64,000 nucleotides of DNA from Flavobacterium tibetense (GCF_003293845.1 NZ_QLST01000008.1:1-64000), one strand, 5' to 3'; counted from the stretch's first letter, positions 9,733-18,762 are shown. Numbers and translations are program-made. Notes: generated from the letters alone by a model not told the origin.

Positions 9733-9960
9733 AAGTTTAAAAGTCAAGTTCAAGTTCAAGCAAAAATTCCAATAGCAAAAATTCCAAATTCCAAAGTCAA
9801 GTTCAAGTTCAAGTTCAAAAACAATTACAAGTTTAAATTCTGAAAATCCGAAAATCAATTATAAAACCTTTGTGAACTTAGTGCCTTCTTAGTGCGCTTT
9901 GTGGTTAAAAATCAAAAATCAAGTCCATTCTCTAACTTCTAATCTCTAACTTCTAAAACA
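9733..9960. repeat. Low-complexity and dispersed repeats inside the cco operon
   Basis: The spacer holds three kinds of repeat: AAGTTCAAGTTCAAG hexamers (about 9735-9830), a CACAAAG/CACTAAG-type unit (about 9868-9907, AACCACAAAGCGCACTAAG on the minus strand), and TCTAACTTCTAATCTCTAAC (about 9930-9957). The same units recur near 32431-32552, 40032-40056, 41328-41370 and 45303-45328. No gene is seen here. Confidence 0.75.
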
Positions 9961-10407
9961 CTAATAATAAACCGATTCCTTATTTAAATAATTCACTTCG
10001 TTGTATTCCCATTCAATAGTAATGTCCCAAAGACCGCCCACCAAGTTACTTTTAGGTATGAGCAAATGTGAAGTTGACAATGAAATCGGAATTTCAAAAT
10101 CAAGTTTCTGGTTAGACGGTCGGTAAAGGGACACTTTTCCTTTTATCGTTTGAAAATCAAAATCGGCAGGAAATTGAACTACAATTCCTTCTGCTGATTT
10201 AGAAATTTTTACTTTTTGTTCTAAGGCATTGGCATTTTGCTTCTTTTCAATATTGCCTTGCACTTTCATTTCTTGTTGGTAATAGTCTTCTACTACCAAT
10301 TCGTTATCATATTTAGAGTCGGTTTGCACTTTAAACACGAAGTATAAAATAAACGTCATGAATAAGCCAAAAGCTATAACAATTCCTGTTCCCCAATTAA
10401 TTTTCAT
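9961..10407 (-). CDS. ccoH: FixH/CcoH family cbb3 oxidase assembly protein
   Basis: 148 residues: one N-terminal transmembrane helix (~6-26, GIVIAFGLFMTFILYFVF) and a periplasmic domain with the FixH pattern, including VEDYYQQEM just after the helix and GLWDITIEWEYN near the end. FixH/CcoH proteins are needed for stable assembly of cbb3 oxidase. It lies 11 bases downstream of ccoG in the same operon. Length and placement fit the family well. Confidence 0.87.
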   Translation of the reverse strand: MKINWGTGIVIAFGLFMTFILYFVFKVQTDSKYDNELVVEDYYQQEMKVQGNIEKKQNANALEQKVKISKSAEGIVVQFPADFDFQTIKGKVSLYRPSNQKLDFEIPISLSTSHLLIPKSNLVGGLWDITIEWEYNEVNYLNKESVYY

Positions 10408-10418
10408 AGTGTTTTTTT

Positions 10419-11837
10419 TTAGTTGAAACTTCTTGGACCTAAAAATGTGGTCTTCGTTGTTTCTATTAATTTACCATCGTTATAAACTCCAATTTTTATC
10501 TTCATTTTATCGCCTTCAATCAAACTTGGATTAATTTCGATGAACATGGTTCCTTTCAAAGTTCCTTCTTTTGGAATTCTTAATTTGGTATTTCCAACTA
10601 GTTTTATTGTTCCTTTTGGGTTTTCTAAAACAAGGGTTACATTTTCAAAATCAGCTACTGTTTTGTTAATGATTTTATAAGTGAAAACATTACTGATGTT
10701 CTCCCCTTTTTTCTCATACAATTGACCTGGAAGTCTTAAAATTGTAGCTTCTACATCATTTCTTAAAAATAAAAGTCCAACTAAAGCCACGATTAAAATG
10801 GTAAGTACAGCGATATACCCTTTCATTCTAAGTGTTAAAGTGAATTTTTCTTTTTTCACAATTTCATCTTCACTAGCATAACGAATCAATCCTCGTGGAA
10901 AACCAACTTTATCCATTATCGTATCACATTCATCAATACAAGCGGTGCAATTGATACACTCTAATTGTGTTCCGTTTCTGATATCAATTCCTGTTGGACA
11001 AACATGAATACATTGCTTACAATCGATACAATCGCCTTTTCCTGTTGTACTTCTGTCTTCTCTTTTATCAAATTTGGCTCTTCCGGCAGTTCCTTCCCCT
11101 CTAACGTGGTCGTAAGCAACATTTATAGATTTATTGTCCAATAAAACGCCTTGCATTCTACCATACGGACAAGCAATGATACAAACCTGTTCTCTGAACC
11201 AAGCAAATACAAAATAGAAAACTCCAGTAAAAATTAACAGCGGAATTAACGTTCCTAAATTAGCTGCTGGTCCTTCGGTTACTAATTTTAGTAGTTCATC
11301 ACTTCCAATTAAATACGCTAGAAAAACATTAGCAATTAAAAACGATAGAAAAAAGAAAATCGTAAGTTTTAAGGCTCGTTTTCTGATTTTTTCAGCATCC
11401 CATTTTTGTTTGGCTAAACGTATTTGGGAACCTCTATCGCCATCAATCCAATATTCTATTCTACGAAAAACCATTTCCATAAAAATCGTTTGCGGACAAA
11501 ACCAACCACAAAAAATTCTACCAAAAGCTACTGTAAACAAGGTTAGTCCTACTACTCCAATTATCATGGAAATGACAAACAAGTAGAAATCTTGTGGCCA
11601 AAAAGGAAATCCAAAAATGGAGAACTTCCTTTCTAAAACATTAAATAATAAAAACTGACTTCCATTAATTTTTATAAATGGAGCTGCAATTAAAAATACC
11701 AATAAAATATAGCTTAATACCTTTCGCCTGTCATAAAACTTCCCTACAGGTTTTTTGGGATAAATAAAATTTCTCTTACCCGATTCATCGATGGTGGCGA
11801 TGGTATCTCTAAAGCTTTCTTTTTCTGGAGTTTCCAT
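10419..11837 (-). CDS. ccoG: Cytochrome c oxidase accessory protein CcoG (FixG)
   Basis: 472 residues, a polyferredoxin-type membrane protein with about five transmembrane segments. A first Cys-rich site FCGWFCPQT and a second ACPYGRMQ are followed by two 4Fe-4S motifs, CIDCKQCIHVCP and CINCTACIDECD. The C-terminal ~110 residues form an Ig-like periplasmic domain, as in CcoG/RdxA. CcoG reduces copper for insertion into the cbb3 active site. It lies between ccoP and ccoH, the usual order. Well supported. Confidence 0.94.
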   Translation of the reverse strand: METPEKESFRDTIATIDESGKRNFIYPKKPVGKFYDRRKVLSYILLVFLIAAPFIKINGSQFLLFNVLERKFSIFGFPFWPQDFYLFVISMIIGVVGLTLFTVAFGRIFCGWFCPQTIFMEMVFRRIEYWIDGDRGSQIRLAKQKWDAEKIRKRALKLTIFFFLSFLIANVFLAYLIGSDELLKLVTEGPAANLGTLIPLLIFTGVFYFVFAWFREQVCIIACPYGRMQGVLLDNKSINVAYDHVRGEGTAGRAKFDKREDRSTTGKGDCIDCKQCIHVCPTGIDIRNGTQLECINCTACIDECDTIMDKVGFPRGLIRYASEDEIVKKEKFTLTLRMKGYIAVLTILIVALVGLLFLRNDVEATILRLPGQLYEKKGENISNVFTYKIINKTVADFENVTLVLENPKGTIKLVGNTKLRIPKEGTLKGTMFIEINPSLIEGDKMKIKIGVYNDGKLIETTKTTFLGPRSFN

Positions 11838-11893
11838 TGTTTATATTATTTTTAAAAGAGGTTCGAACGGATTCAAACCTCTTTTTTTTACTT

Positions 11894-12817
11894 TTATTCT
11901 ACTTTGGTAGAATCTGAAATTGTTGTTGCAGTTTCTGTTTCTGTTACAACTTCATCTACCCAAATTTCGCCTTCTGGATCTTTTGCATTAGCTGGATTTG
12001 TTCCGCCTAAAGAAACTATATAACTAGATAGTTTTTGAATATCAGACGGTTTAATAACATCTTTCCATGGCGCCATAACTGGATTATTTGTACTTCCTTC
12101 AGAAACTAATCTAAAGATATTTTTAACTCCACCTCCATTAATCCAATTGGCATCAACTAAATTTGGACCAATTCCTCCTTCAAGATTTTGTCCGTGGCAA
12201 GAAATACAATTATTAGCTTCATATACTTTCTTACCTTCAGCAATACTTGCTGCATCCGTTAACAATTCTACATTATCTACATTTACCAAATCTGGAGCTG
12301 TTAATAAGTATTTTGCATGTGCTTCTTCAGCTAACGCCACTTCTTTTTCATATTCTTCCGCTTGTGTGTAATCTCCAATAACATGGAATCTTACTAAATA
12401 AACTACAGCAAAGATGATACAACCGTAGAACAAATACACCCACCATGGTGGCAATACATTGTCTAATTCTTTGATGCCATCGTAGTCGTGGTCTAACATT
12501 ACATCAGCTTCTTCTTCTATGTCTTTTGAACGCGTTAGCATTTTCATCAATTTGCTATCCGCGAATGAAAAAGATTGTGCTTCTTCTAATTGTTTCTTTT
12601 GTTCGTCAGTTAGTAAATGGAAAGTGATTTTATCTACTGCACTAACTACAATTTCAATGGCAATTAATAAGAATAAAAATACACCAAGAAAAAGTGACAC
12701 CATTGGGTACTCAATAAAGGCTGGTTTTTCACCTGAATCGATAAAGTATTCCATAGCCGCAAACACCGCTGCGAAAATCACTGGAACTCTTACATATGAT
12801 GGAATAAGTTTTTTCAT
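11894..12817 (-). CDS. ccoP: cbb3-type cytochrome c oxidase subunit III (CcoP), apparently mono-haem
   Basis: 307 residues. Three hydrophobic segments (~8-27, ~38-60, ~126-146) precede a cytochrome c domain with a single haem motif, CISCH at 204-208, and a likely Met ligand in NPVMAPW. The PPWWVYLF segment at ~123-130 is the classic CcoP N-domain signature. Proteobacterial CcoP normally carries two CxxCH motifs in a similar length, and only one is present here. The extra N-terminal membrane segments are also unlike the proteobacterial form. It transfers electrons to the CcoNO catalytic subunit. Confidence 0.92.
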   Translation of the reverse strand: MKKLIPSYVRVPVIFAAVFAAMEYFIDSGEKPAFIEYPMVSLFLGVFLFLLIAIEIVVSAVDKITFHLLTDEQKKQLEEAQSFSFADSKLMKMLTRSKDIEEEADVMLDHDYDGIKELDNVLPPWWVYLFYGCIIFAVVYLVRFHVIGDYTQAEEYEKEVALAEEAHAKYLLTAPDLVNVDNVELLTDAASIAEGKKVYEANNCISCHGQNLEGGIGPNLVDANWINGGGVKNIFRLVSEGSTNNPVMAPWKDVIKPSDIQKLSSYIVSLGGTNPANAKDPEGEIWVDEVVTETETATTISDSTKVE

Positions 12818-12834
12818 ATAAAATAAGTTTGTAA

Positions 12835-13002
12835 TTAATCTTTAATTGGTAATTCACTTAATTCTTTAATTTTATCCTTCTTATAAGTAAATACCCAAAA
12901 GAATAGTCCAACAAAGAATGCAAAGAAGATAAGTAGCGAAATAATTGGAAATATCTCAATCCCTGAAATAGTTTCTAAATTGTGTTTAATGAACTTTAAC
13001 AT
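12835..13002 (-). CDS. ccoQ: Small CcoQ-like cbb3 oxidase membrane subunit
   Basis: A 55-residue ORF starting MLKFIKHNLETI and ending ELSELPIKD. One transmembrane helix (~17-38, FPIISLLIFFAFFVGLFFWV) is followed by a charged tail (YKKDKIKEL). It sits 7 bases after the ccoNO stop and 17 bases before ccoP, exactly where CcoQ belongs. CcoQ subunits share little sequence, so the call rests on size, topology and position. Confidence 0.83.
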   Translation of the reverse strand: MLKFIKHNLETISGIEIFPIISLLIFFAFFVGLFFWVFTYKKDKIKELSELPIKD

Positions 13003-13009
13003 GACGCAA

Positions 13010-15202
13010 TTATTTAGTGTTATCTTTAGTAATATCAGTACCTAATCGTTGTAAGTAAGCAATTAACGCCACTACTTCTCTATCTTTAACTGGAATAAAA
13101 TCAGCTCCTTGCGCCGCTTTTTGCTCTTCAAAAGATTTTCTGATGTCTTTATTCTTCATTAAGTTTTCCTCAATCTTAGTTGCTTGTTTATCCCAATGTA
13201 CCAAAGCATTTGCTACTTCTTCATCCGTATAAGGAACTCCTAATTTTTGCATTACTTGCATTTTAGACTGAATCATCGTTTTATCCACTTCATCCTTAAT
13301 CATCCATTTATAACCTGGCATAATAGAACCCGAAGAAGTACTTTGTGGATCCCACATGTGATTGAAATGCCAATCATCTGCTCTACCACCATTAAACGGT
13401 TTTCCTGTAACTCCTTCTCTAGCTAAATCTGGTCCGGTACGTTTAGAACCCCATAAGAAGGGATGATCGTATACAAACTCGCCTCCTTTAGAATACTCAC
13501 CATAACGCACCACTTCTGAACGGAACGGACGAATCATTTGAGAGTGACAGTTATTACATCCTTCTCTGATGTATAAATCTCTACCTTCTAATTCTAATGG
13601 TGTATAAGGTTTTACGCTTGCAATCGTTGGAATATTAGATTTTACCATAATCGTTGGGATAATCTGAATAATACCACCAATTAAAATAGCAACTGTTGCT
13701 AAAATGGTCAACTGAATTGGTCTTCTCTCTAACCAAGTATGCCATTTTTCCCCTTTCAATCTGTTAGCTGAAATAGTTGTTAAAGCTGGTGCTTCTGCTA
13801 ATTCATCTTCTACTGTTTGGCCTGCCATTACCGTTCTAATAATATTGTAAACCAATATCAATAAACCAATGAAGAACAATGTACCACCAATAGCACGCAT
13901 CGCATACATTGGCATGATTTCAGTTACTGTTTCAAGGAAGTTTCCATATTCTAAAGTTCCGTCTGGTTTGAATTGTTTCCACATAGAAGCTTGAGTAAAC
14001 CCAGCCACATACATTGGAAGTGCATATAAGATAATTCCTAATGTTCCAATCCAAAAATGGAAGTTAGCTAATGCCGTAGAATATAATTTGGTTTTAGTCA
14101 TTCTTGGTATTAACCAATAAATCATACCAAAAGTCATGAAACCATTCCAAGCCAATGCTCCCACGTGCACGTGAGCCACAATCCAATCTGTATAGTGCGC
14201 AATAGCATTTACATTTTTAAGTGATAACATTGGTCCTTCGAAAGTTGCCATACCATAACCTGTAATAGCTACAACAAAGAATTTCAAAACAGGATCCACA
14301 CGAACTTTATCCCAAACACCTCTTAAAGTTAACAATCCGTTAATCATACCACCCCAAGATGGAGCAATCAACATGATAGAGAATACAACTCCTAAGTTTT
14401 GAGCCCAATCTGGCAAAGCTGTGTATAATAAATGGTGAGGTCCAGCCCAAATGTAAATAAAAATCAATGACCAAAAGTGAATAATCGATAATCTATACGA
14501 GTAAACGGGTCTATTAGCAATTTTTGGTACAAAATAGTACATCAATCCAAGGAAAGGCGTTGTAAGGAAGAAAGCAACCGCATTATGTCCGTACCACCAT
14601 TGCACTAAGGCATCTTGAACACCAGCATAAACCGAATAACTTTTTAAAGCCGAAACTGGCAATGCCAAACTATTGAAAATATGCAAAACAGCAACCGTTA
14701 CAAACGTAGCTAAGTAAAACCAAATGGCTACATATAAGTGACGCTCTCTACGACGTAAAATGGTCATAATCATATTGATACCAAAAACTACCCAAACAAG
14801 AGCAATAGCAATATCAATAGGCCATTCTAGTTCCGCATATTCTTTTGATGTAGTTATTCCTAATGGAAGCGTAATTGCTGCGGCAACAATAATTAATTGC
14901 CATCCCCAAAAGTTAATATTACTTAATACATCGCTATACATACGCGCTTTAAGTAAACGTTGTAATGAGTAATAAACACCAGCAAAAATGGCGTTTCCTA
15001 CAAAGGCGAAAATTACTGCATTAGTGTGTAAAGGTCGTAAGCGTCCAAAGCTTAACCATGAAATTCCGTCTGTAAGATTTGGAAATAGGAACATAAATGC
15101 TACTATTAACCCTACTAACATACCAACAACTCCAAAGAGTATACTAGCATAAAGGAATTTCTTTACAATTTTGTTGTCGTAATAAAATTGCTGCATTTCC
15201 AT
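13010..15202 (-). CDS. ccoNO: Fused cbb3 cytochrome c oxidase subunits I and II (CcoN-CcoO)
   Basis: 730 residues. Residues ~1-460 are the CcoN haem-copper core: haem b ligand region HTNAV at 59-63, CuB/haem histidines in WWYGHNAV (H206) and GPHHLLYT (H256, H257), and AHVHVGALAWNG (H344, H346). Residues ~490-730 are CcoO with one transmembrane anchor and a haem c motif CNNCH at 549-553. The fusion into one chain is common in Bacteroidota; in proteobacteria the two are separate. It catalyses high-affinity oxygen reduction coupled to proton pumping. It starts 3 bases after the ccoS stop. Confidence 0.95.
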   Translation of the reverse strand: MEMQQFYYDNKIVKKFLYASILFGVVGMLVGLIVAFMFLFPNLTDGISWLSFGRLRPLHTNAVIFAFVGNAIFAGVYYSLQRLLKARMYSDVLSNINFWGWQLIIVAAAITLPLGITTSKEYAELEWPIDIAIALVWVVFGINMIMTILRRRERHLYVAIWFYLATFVTVAVLHIFNSLALPVSALKSYSVYAGVQDALVQWWYGHNAVAFFLTTPFLGLMYYFVPKIANRPVYSYRLSIIHFWSLIFIYIWAGPHHLLYTALPDWAQNLGVVFSIMLIAPSWGGMINGLLTLRGVWDKVRVDPVLKFFVVAITGYGMATFEGPMLSLKNVNAIAHYTDWIVAHVHVGALAWNGFMTFGMIYWLIPRMTKTKLYSTALANFHFWIGTLGIILYALPMYVAGFTQASMWKQFKPDGTLEYGNFLETVTEIMPMYAMRAIGGTLFFIGLLILVYNIIRTVMAGQTVEDELAEAPALTTISANRLKGEKWHTWLERRPIQLTILATVAILIGGIIQIIPTIMVKSNIPTIASVKPYTPLELEGRDLYIREGCNNCHSQMIRPFRSEVVRYGEYSKGGEFVYDHPFLWGSKRTGPDLAREGVTGKPFNGGRADDWHFNHMWDPQSTSSGSIMPGYKWMIKDEVDKTMIQSKMQVMQKLGVPYTDEEVANALVHWDKQATKIEENLMKNKDIRKSFEEQKAAQGADFIPVKDREVVALIAYLQRLGTDITKDNTK

Positions 15203-15205
15203 AAT

Positions 15206-15400
15206 TTAGATTGATTTTTGTTTTTCTGTTTGTATTAATTTATTTGATTTGTTTTTCACGAGTTCGTCGTCAAAAAGCATTCTGACAGACGGCGTATAAT
15301 CATCATCGTATTGACCGCCCTTTACCGCTTTAATAAAAGCAACTAAAAAAACAATCGCCACAACAATACTTATTACTATTAATATATAAATGACACTCAT
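15206..15400 (-). CDS. ccoS: cbb3 oxidase assembly protein CcoS
   Basis: 64 residues: one N-terminal transmembrane helix (MSVIYILIVISIVVAIVFLV), then the CcoS signature of a Gly-Gln-Tyr-Asp-Asp segment (VKGGQYDDDYTPSVRMLFDD). CcoS is required for cofactor insertion into cbb3 oxidase. It is the first gene of the minus-strand cco operon and starts just below a promoter with an Fnr-like palindrome at 15449-15462. Confidence 0.93.
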   Translation of the reverse strand: MSVIYILIVISIVVAIVFLVAFIKAVKGGQYDDDYTPSVRMLFDDELVKNKSNKLIQTEKQKSI

Positions 15401-15418
15401 ACCTTAAATTTGTGTTAA

Positions 15419-15426
15419 CAAAGTTA
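15419..15426 (-). promoter_or_regulatory. -7 promoter element of the cco operon
   Basis: On the minus strand this reads TAACTTTG, an exact TAnnTTTG Bacteroidota -7 box, 19 bases upstream of the ccoS start. No good -33 TTG is present at the usual spacing, which fits an activator-dependent promoter. Confidence 0.65.
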
Positions 15427-15448
15427 CTATTGGCTACTTTCATAAAAC

Positions 15449-15462
15449 ATGACATTTGTCAT
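15449..15462. promoter_or_regulatory. Crp/Fnr-type palindrome upstream of the cco operon
   Basis: ATGACATTTGTCAT is a perfect 6+2+6 inverted repeat. Its centre is about 43 bases upstream of the transcription start predicted from the -7 box at 15419-15426, the position typical of a class II activator. A near-identical copy lies next to the Fnr-like regulator gene. Confidence 0.7.
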
Positions 15463-15476
15463 ATCACTAAAAAAGT

Positions 15477-17855
15477 TTACTTTTTATTTCTCGCGTAATA
15501 ATTGGACATTATTGTCACAAAACTTACAATCGTAATCGTACTCAACGGCATGATGATAGCAGCTACCAATGGCGATAAATTCCCAGTAACGGCATAGCTT
15601 AATCCCACAATGTTGTACAAAATAGACAATCCAAAACTCATATAAATCGTTTTCATGGCATTTTTGGAATACTTCATGAAGAAACCAATTTTATCAAACT
15701 GACTCGCATCCATAATGCCATCACAAGCTGGAGAAAATACATTTACGTTTTCAGAAATCGATAATCCTACATTACTTTGTGCCAATGCGCCAGCGTCGTT
15801 TAAGCCATCGCCAATCATCATTACGTTTTTTCCTTTTTGCTGTAATTGTTCGATATAAGCTAATTTTTGTTCCGGTTTTTGATTGAAAACTAATGTAGTT
15901 TTGGAAGGCAACATTTTGGTTAAAATGGCTCTTTCTCCATCATTATCACCGGAAAGCACTACCAAATCATATTCTTTGGCTAGTGATTCAAAAAGTTGTT
16001 CTAATCCTTTTCTATATTGGTTATTGAACACATAACTTCCTTTGTAAATGCCATTAATTTCCACATGAACTTTTGTCTTTTTATGCGTGCTTTCGTTGAG
16101 ATTTTTTACAAAACTTGAAGAACCTAACTTCACATCATTTGTATCAAATTTAGCAAAAATTCCTTTACCAATCACTTCTTCAAATTCATCCACATTCATT
16201 CTTTCGAATTCAGGAAGAAAATCATACAATCGGCGACTCAACGGATGATTAGAACCTCGAAGCGTATTCTTTAGCAACTGGAGTTCATTGGAAGTTAAAG
16301 TTTCTCCTTCGTAAACAATCGCTGTTTTTTTATTGGTAGTAATCGTTCCTGTTTTATCAAATACCAAAGTATCTACTTGTGCCAATTGCTCTACTACCAA
16401 AGCATTTTTTAAGTAAAACTTTCTGTTTCCCATAATACGAAGCACATTTCCAAGTGTAAACGGAGCCGTTAGTGCCAAAGCACACGGACAAGCCACAATC
16501 AAAATTGCAGTAAATACATTGAAAGCCGTTGCGGTATCAATAAAAATCCAATAGAAAAAGGAAAGAAATGCCAATGCCAATAAAGCCGGAGTAAAATAGC
16601 GACTAATTTTATCCGTGATGGTTTTGTGATGTTGGTTCACTTTTTTCTGAAACACATCATTGCTCCACAATTGCGTCAAGTAACTTTGGGAAACCGAAAA
16701 AAGCACTTCCATTTCAATCACTTTTCCTTGTTGCTTTCCGCCAGCGTACAATTTATCGCCTGATTTTTTTTCAATCGGAACCGCTTCACCGGTAACAAAA
16801 CTGTAATCAATAGACGCCTTTTCGGAAATTAAAATCCCATCAACTGGAATCAATTCTTGGTTTCGAATCAATAATCTATCGCCTTTTTCAATATCGTAGA
16901 CTTGAACGGCAATTTCTTCTCCATTGGGCAATAATTTAGTAATGGCTATTGGAAAATAGGATTTATAATCGCGTTCAAAGGATAAGAAATCATAGGTTTT
17001 TTGTTGGAATAACTTACCTAAAAGCATAAAGAAAATCAATCCTGTCATACTATCGAAAAATCCTTGACCAAAATCAAAAATAATATCGACCGTACTTCTT
17101 AGGAACATGACTACAATTCCCAACGCAATTGGAATATCAATATTCAATAAACCCGATTTGATACTTTTCCAAGCGGAAACATAGTAACCAGAAGCCGAAT
17201 AAATAAAAGAAGGCAAAGCCAAAGCGAAAATCAACCAACGAAAAAATCCGCGGTATTGATTGATCCAAAATTCTTCTACTTCAAAATATTCTGGGAATGA
17301 CAATAGCATAATGTTTCCAAAACAGAAAAAAGCAATTCCTATCTTGTAAATTAAACTTCGATCTACTTTTTTCTTTCCTTCATCAAAATTCTCTAAACTA
17401 ATGTAAGGTTCGTAGCCAATGGAACTCAATAAATAGACAATTTCCTTTAAAGAAGTTTGTTCCGAATTAAACGTAATTCGGACTTTTTTTTCTGGAAAAT
17501 TAACTTGAGAAGTACCAATTCCTTCTTTTAATTTTTGTAAATTTTCCAAAATCCAAATACACGAACTACAGTGTATATGAGGAATGTAGAGTGAAACAAT
17601 ATGTGTTGTGTCTTCTTGGAATTCGAGAAGTTTGTCAATAATCTTTTCATCGTCTAAAAATTCATATTTTCCATTAATATCTTGTGGTGTAGCTCCTGGA
17701 GAAGCTTGAAAATCATAATAACACGTTAGGTCATTTTGACTAAAAATTTCATACACGGTTTTACAACCCGTACAACAAAACTTTTTTTCGTCAAAAACAA
17801 CCTCGTCTTTTTTATTAATTTCATTACCACAATGGAAACAATTTGTTGTAACCAT
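15477..17855 (-). CDS. ccoI: Copper-translocating P1B-type ATPase for cbb3 oxidase maturation (CcoI/FixI-like)
   Basis: The start is taken at 17855 (MVTTNCFHCGNEI) because family members begin just before the N-terminal Cys-rich domain; eight more codons upstream are open. Motifs in order: CFHCG and CCTGC (extra N-terminal metal-binding domain), CSSC of an HMA domain (HIHCSSCIWILEN), TGEAVP, CPCALALTAPF in the membrane ion site, DKTGTITTNK phosphorylation site, and MIGDGLNDAGALAQS hinge. About eight membrane helices are seen. CPC-type pumps next to cco genes export copper to the periplasm for oxidase assembly. It is transcribed away from the Fnr-like gene with a shared palindrome between them. 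Confidence 0.93.
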   Translation of the reverse strand: MVTTNCFHCGNEINKKDEVVFDEKKFCCTGCKTVYEIFSQNDLTCYYDFQASPGATPQDINGKYEFLDDEKIIDKLLEFQEDTTHIVSLYIPHIHCSSCIWILENLQKLKEGIGTSQVNFPEKKVRITFNSEQTSLKEIVYLLSSIGYEPYISLENFDEGKKKVDRSLIYKIGIAFFCFGNIMLLSFPEYFEVEEFWINQYRGFFRWLIFALALPSFIYSASGYYVSAWKSIKSGLLNIDIPIALGIVVMFLRSTVDIIFDFGQGFFDSMTGLIFFMLLGKLFQQKTYDFLSFERDYKSYFPIAITKLLPNGEEIAVQVYDIEKGDRLLIRNQELIPVDGILISEKASIDYSFVTGEAVPIEKKSGDKLYAGGKQQGKVIEMEVLFSVSQSYLTQLWSNDVFQKKVNQHHKTITDKISRYFTPALLALAFLSFFYWIFIDTATAFNVFTAILIVACPCALALTAPFTLGNVLRIMGNRKFYLKNALVVEQLAQVDTLVFDKTGTITTNKKTAIVYEGETLTSNELQLLKNTLRGSNHPLSRRLYDFLPEFERMNVDEFEEVIGKGIFAKFDTNDVKLGSSSFVKNLNESTHKKTKVHVEINGIYKGSYVFNNQYRKGLEQLFESLAKEYDLVVLSGDNDGERAILTKMLPSKTTLVFNQKPEQKLAYIEQLQQKGKNVMMIGDGLNDAGALAQSNVGLSISENVNVFSPACDGIMDASQFDKIGFFMKYSKNAMKTIYMSFGLSILYNIVGLSYAVTGNLSPLVAAIIMPLSTITIVSFVTIMSNYYARNKK

Positions 17856-17906
17856 AATTTGCTCATTTACCTGTAACAAAGGTCACAAAAGCTTTCAATT
17901 TAAAAT

Positions 17907-17920
17907 ATGATATTTGTCAT
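17907..17920. promoter_or_regulatory. Crp/Fnr-type palindrome between ccoI and the fnr-like gene
   Basis: ATGATATTTGTCAT is one mismatch from a perfect 6+2+6 palindrome and almost identical to the site at 15449-15462. Toward ccoI its centre is ~43 bases above a possible start site set by a weak GACCTTTG box (17877-17884, minus). Toward the regulator it overlaps the -33 region, suggesting activation of ccoI and repression of the regulator. Confidence 0.65.
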
Positions 17921-17928
17921 ACTTTAAT

Positions 17929-17936
17929 TATATTTG
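17929..17936 (+). promoter_or_regulatory. -7 promoter element of the Crp/Fnr-type regulator
   Basis: TATATTTG, an exact TAnnTTTG box 21 bases before the ATG at 17958. The expected -33 position (about 17907-17909) lies within the palindrome. Confidence 0.65.
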
Positions 17937-17957
17937 TAAAAACAAAAACAAAGCATA

Positions 17958-18635
17958 ATGAGCAAATGTGAACAATGCATTGTAAGGCAATTCAGTTCTC
18001 TTAAAGCCTTGAATAAAGAGGAATTATTGAGAATGGCTGATTGTAAAACCTCTTACACCATCAAAAAAGGCGAACCTATTTTTGAGGAAGGCGAAACCGT
18101 TAATGGGGTTTATTGTATTAAAGAAGGCGTTTGTAAAATGACCAAATTGAGCGATAATGGCAAAGACCAAATCGTAAAATTGGTAAAAAGTGGCGAACTT
18201 TTAGGTCAACGCTCCATGATTAGTGACGAGCCTGCCAATTTAAGTGCCGTTGCTTTAGAAGATATGGAGGTTTGTTTTATACCTCGATCAGAAGTTATGG
18301 GTTTCTTTAATAACAACAACCAGTTTTCTATGAATGTCATGAAAACGATTTGTGATGATTTGAAAGATTCCGATAGTCACATGGTAAACATGGCACAAAA
18401 AACAGTGAAACAACGCTTAGCCGATACTTTAATTTATTTGGAAGAGACTTTTGGTGTAAATGAAGATAAATCGTTGCACATCCAACTTTCTAGAGAAGAA
18501 TTAGCAGGCATGATTGGAACCGCTACAGAAAGTTGCATTCGTTTGCTTTCGGAGTTAAACAAATTAGGTTATATTGCTTTAACTGGGAAAAAAATTACAC
18601 TTCTAGACAAAAACAAATTAAAACGATTGCAATAA
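17958..18635 (+). CDS. Crp/Fnr family transcriptional regulator, probable oxygen-responsive regulator of cbb3 genes
   Basis: 225 residues. An N-terminal cyclic-nucleotide-like sensor domain (~10-125) is followed by a long dimer helix and a Crp-type HTH with recognition segment SREELAGMIGTATESCIRLL (178-197). Cysteines at 4, 7 and 29 at the N-terminus plus C53, C59 and C106 could form an Fnr-like iron-sulfur site, though the spacing differs from E. coli Fnr. In the recognition helix E191 and R195 match the Crp/Fnr E-xxx-R pattern, while Fnr's Ser is replaced by Ile. It is divergent from ccoI. Oxygen or redox sensing is inferred from context and cysteines. Confidence 0.85.
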   Translation: MSKCEQCIVRQFSSLKALNKEELLRMADCKTSYTIKKGEPIFEEGETVNGVYCIKEGVCKMTKLSDNGKDQIVKLVKSGELLGQRSMISDEPANLSAVALEDMEVCFIPRSEVMGFFNNNNQFSMNVMKTICDDLKDSDSHMVNMAQKTVKQRLADTLIYLEETFGVNEDKSLHIQLSREELAGMIGTATESCIRLLSELNKLGYIALTGKKITLLDKNKLKRLQ

Positions 18636-18636
18636 G

Positions 18637-18662
18637 AAAATCCGCGACAAGCGGATTTTTTG
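18637..18662 (+). terminator. Intrinsic terminator
   Basis: Stem AAAATCCGC / GCGGATTTT with a 5-base loop and a T-tract, immediately after the Fnr-like gene. Confidence 0.88.
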
Positions 18663-18762
18663 TTGGATGAAAGTGTAAATGTTTTTATATTTACGGAAAA
18701 ACTAGTTTTGATATAGATAACCAAGTTAGCGACAATTATACACCCTTAAAAATAAAAAACCA

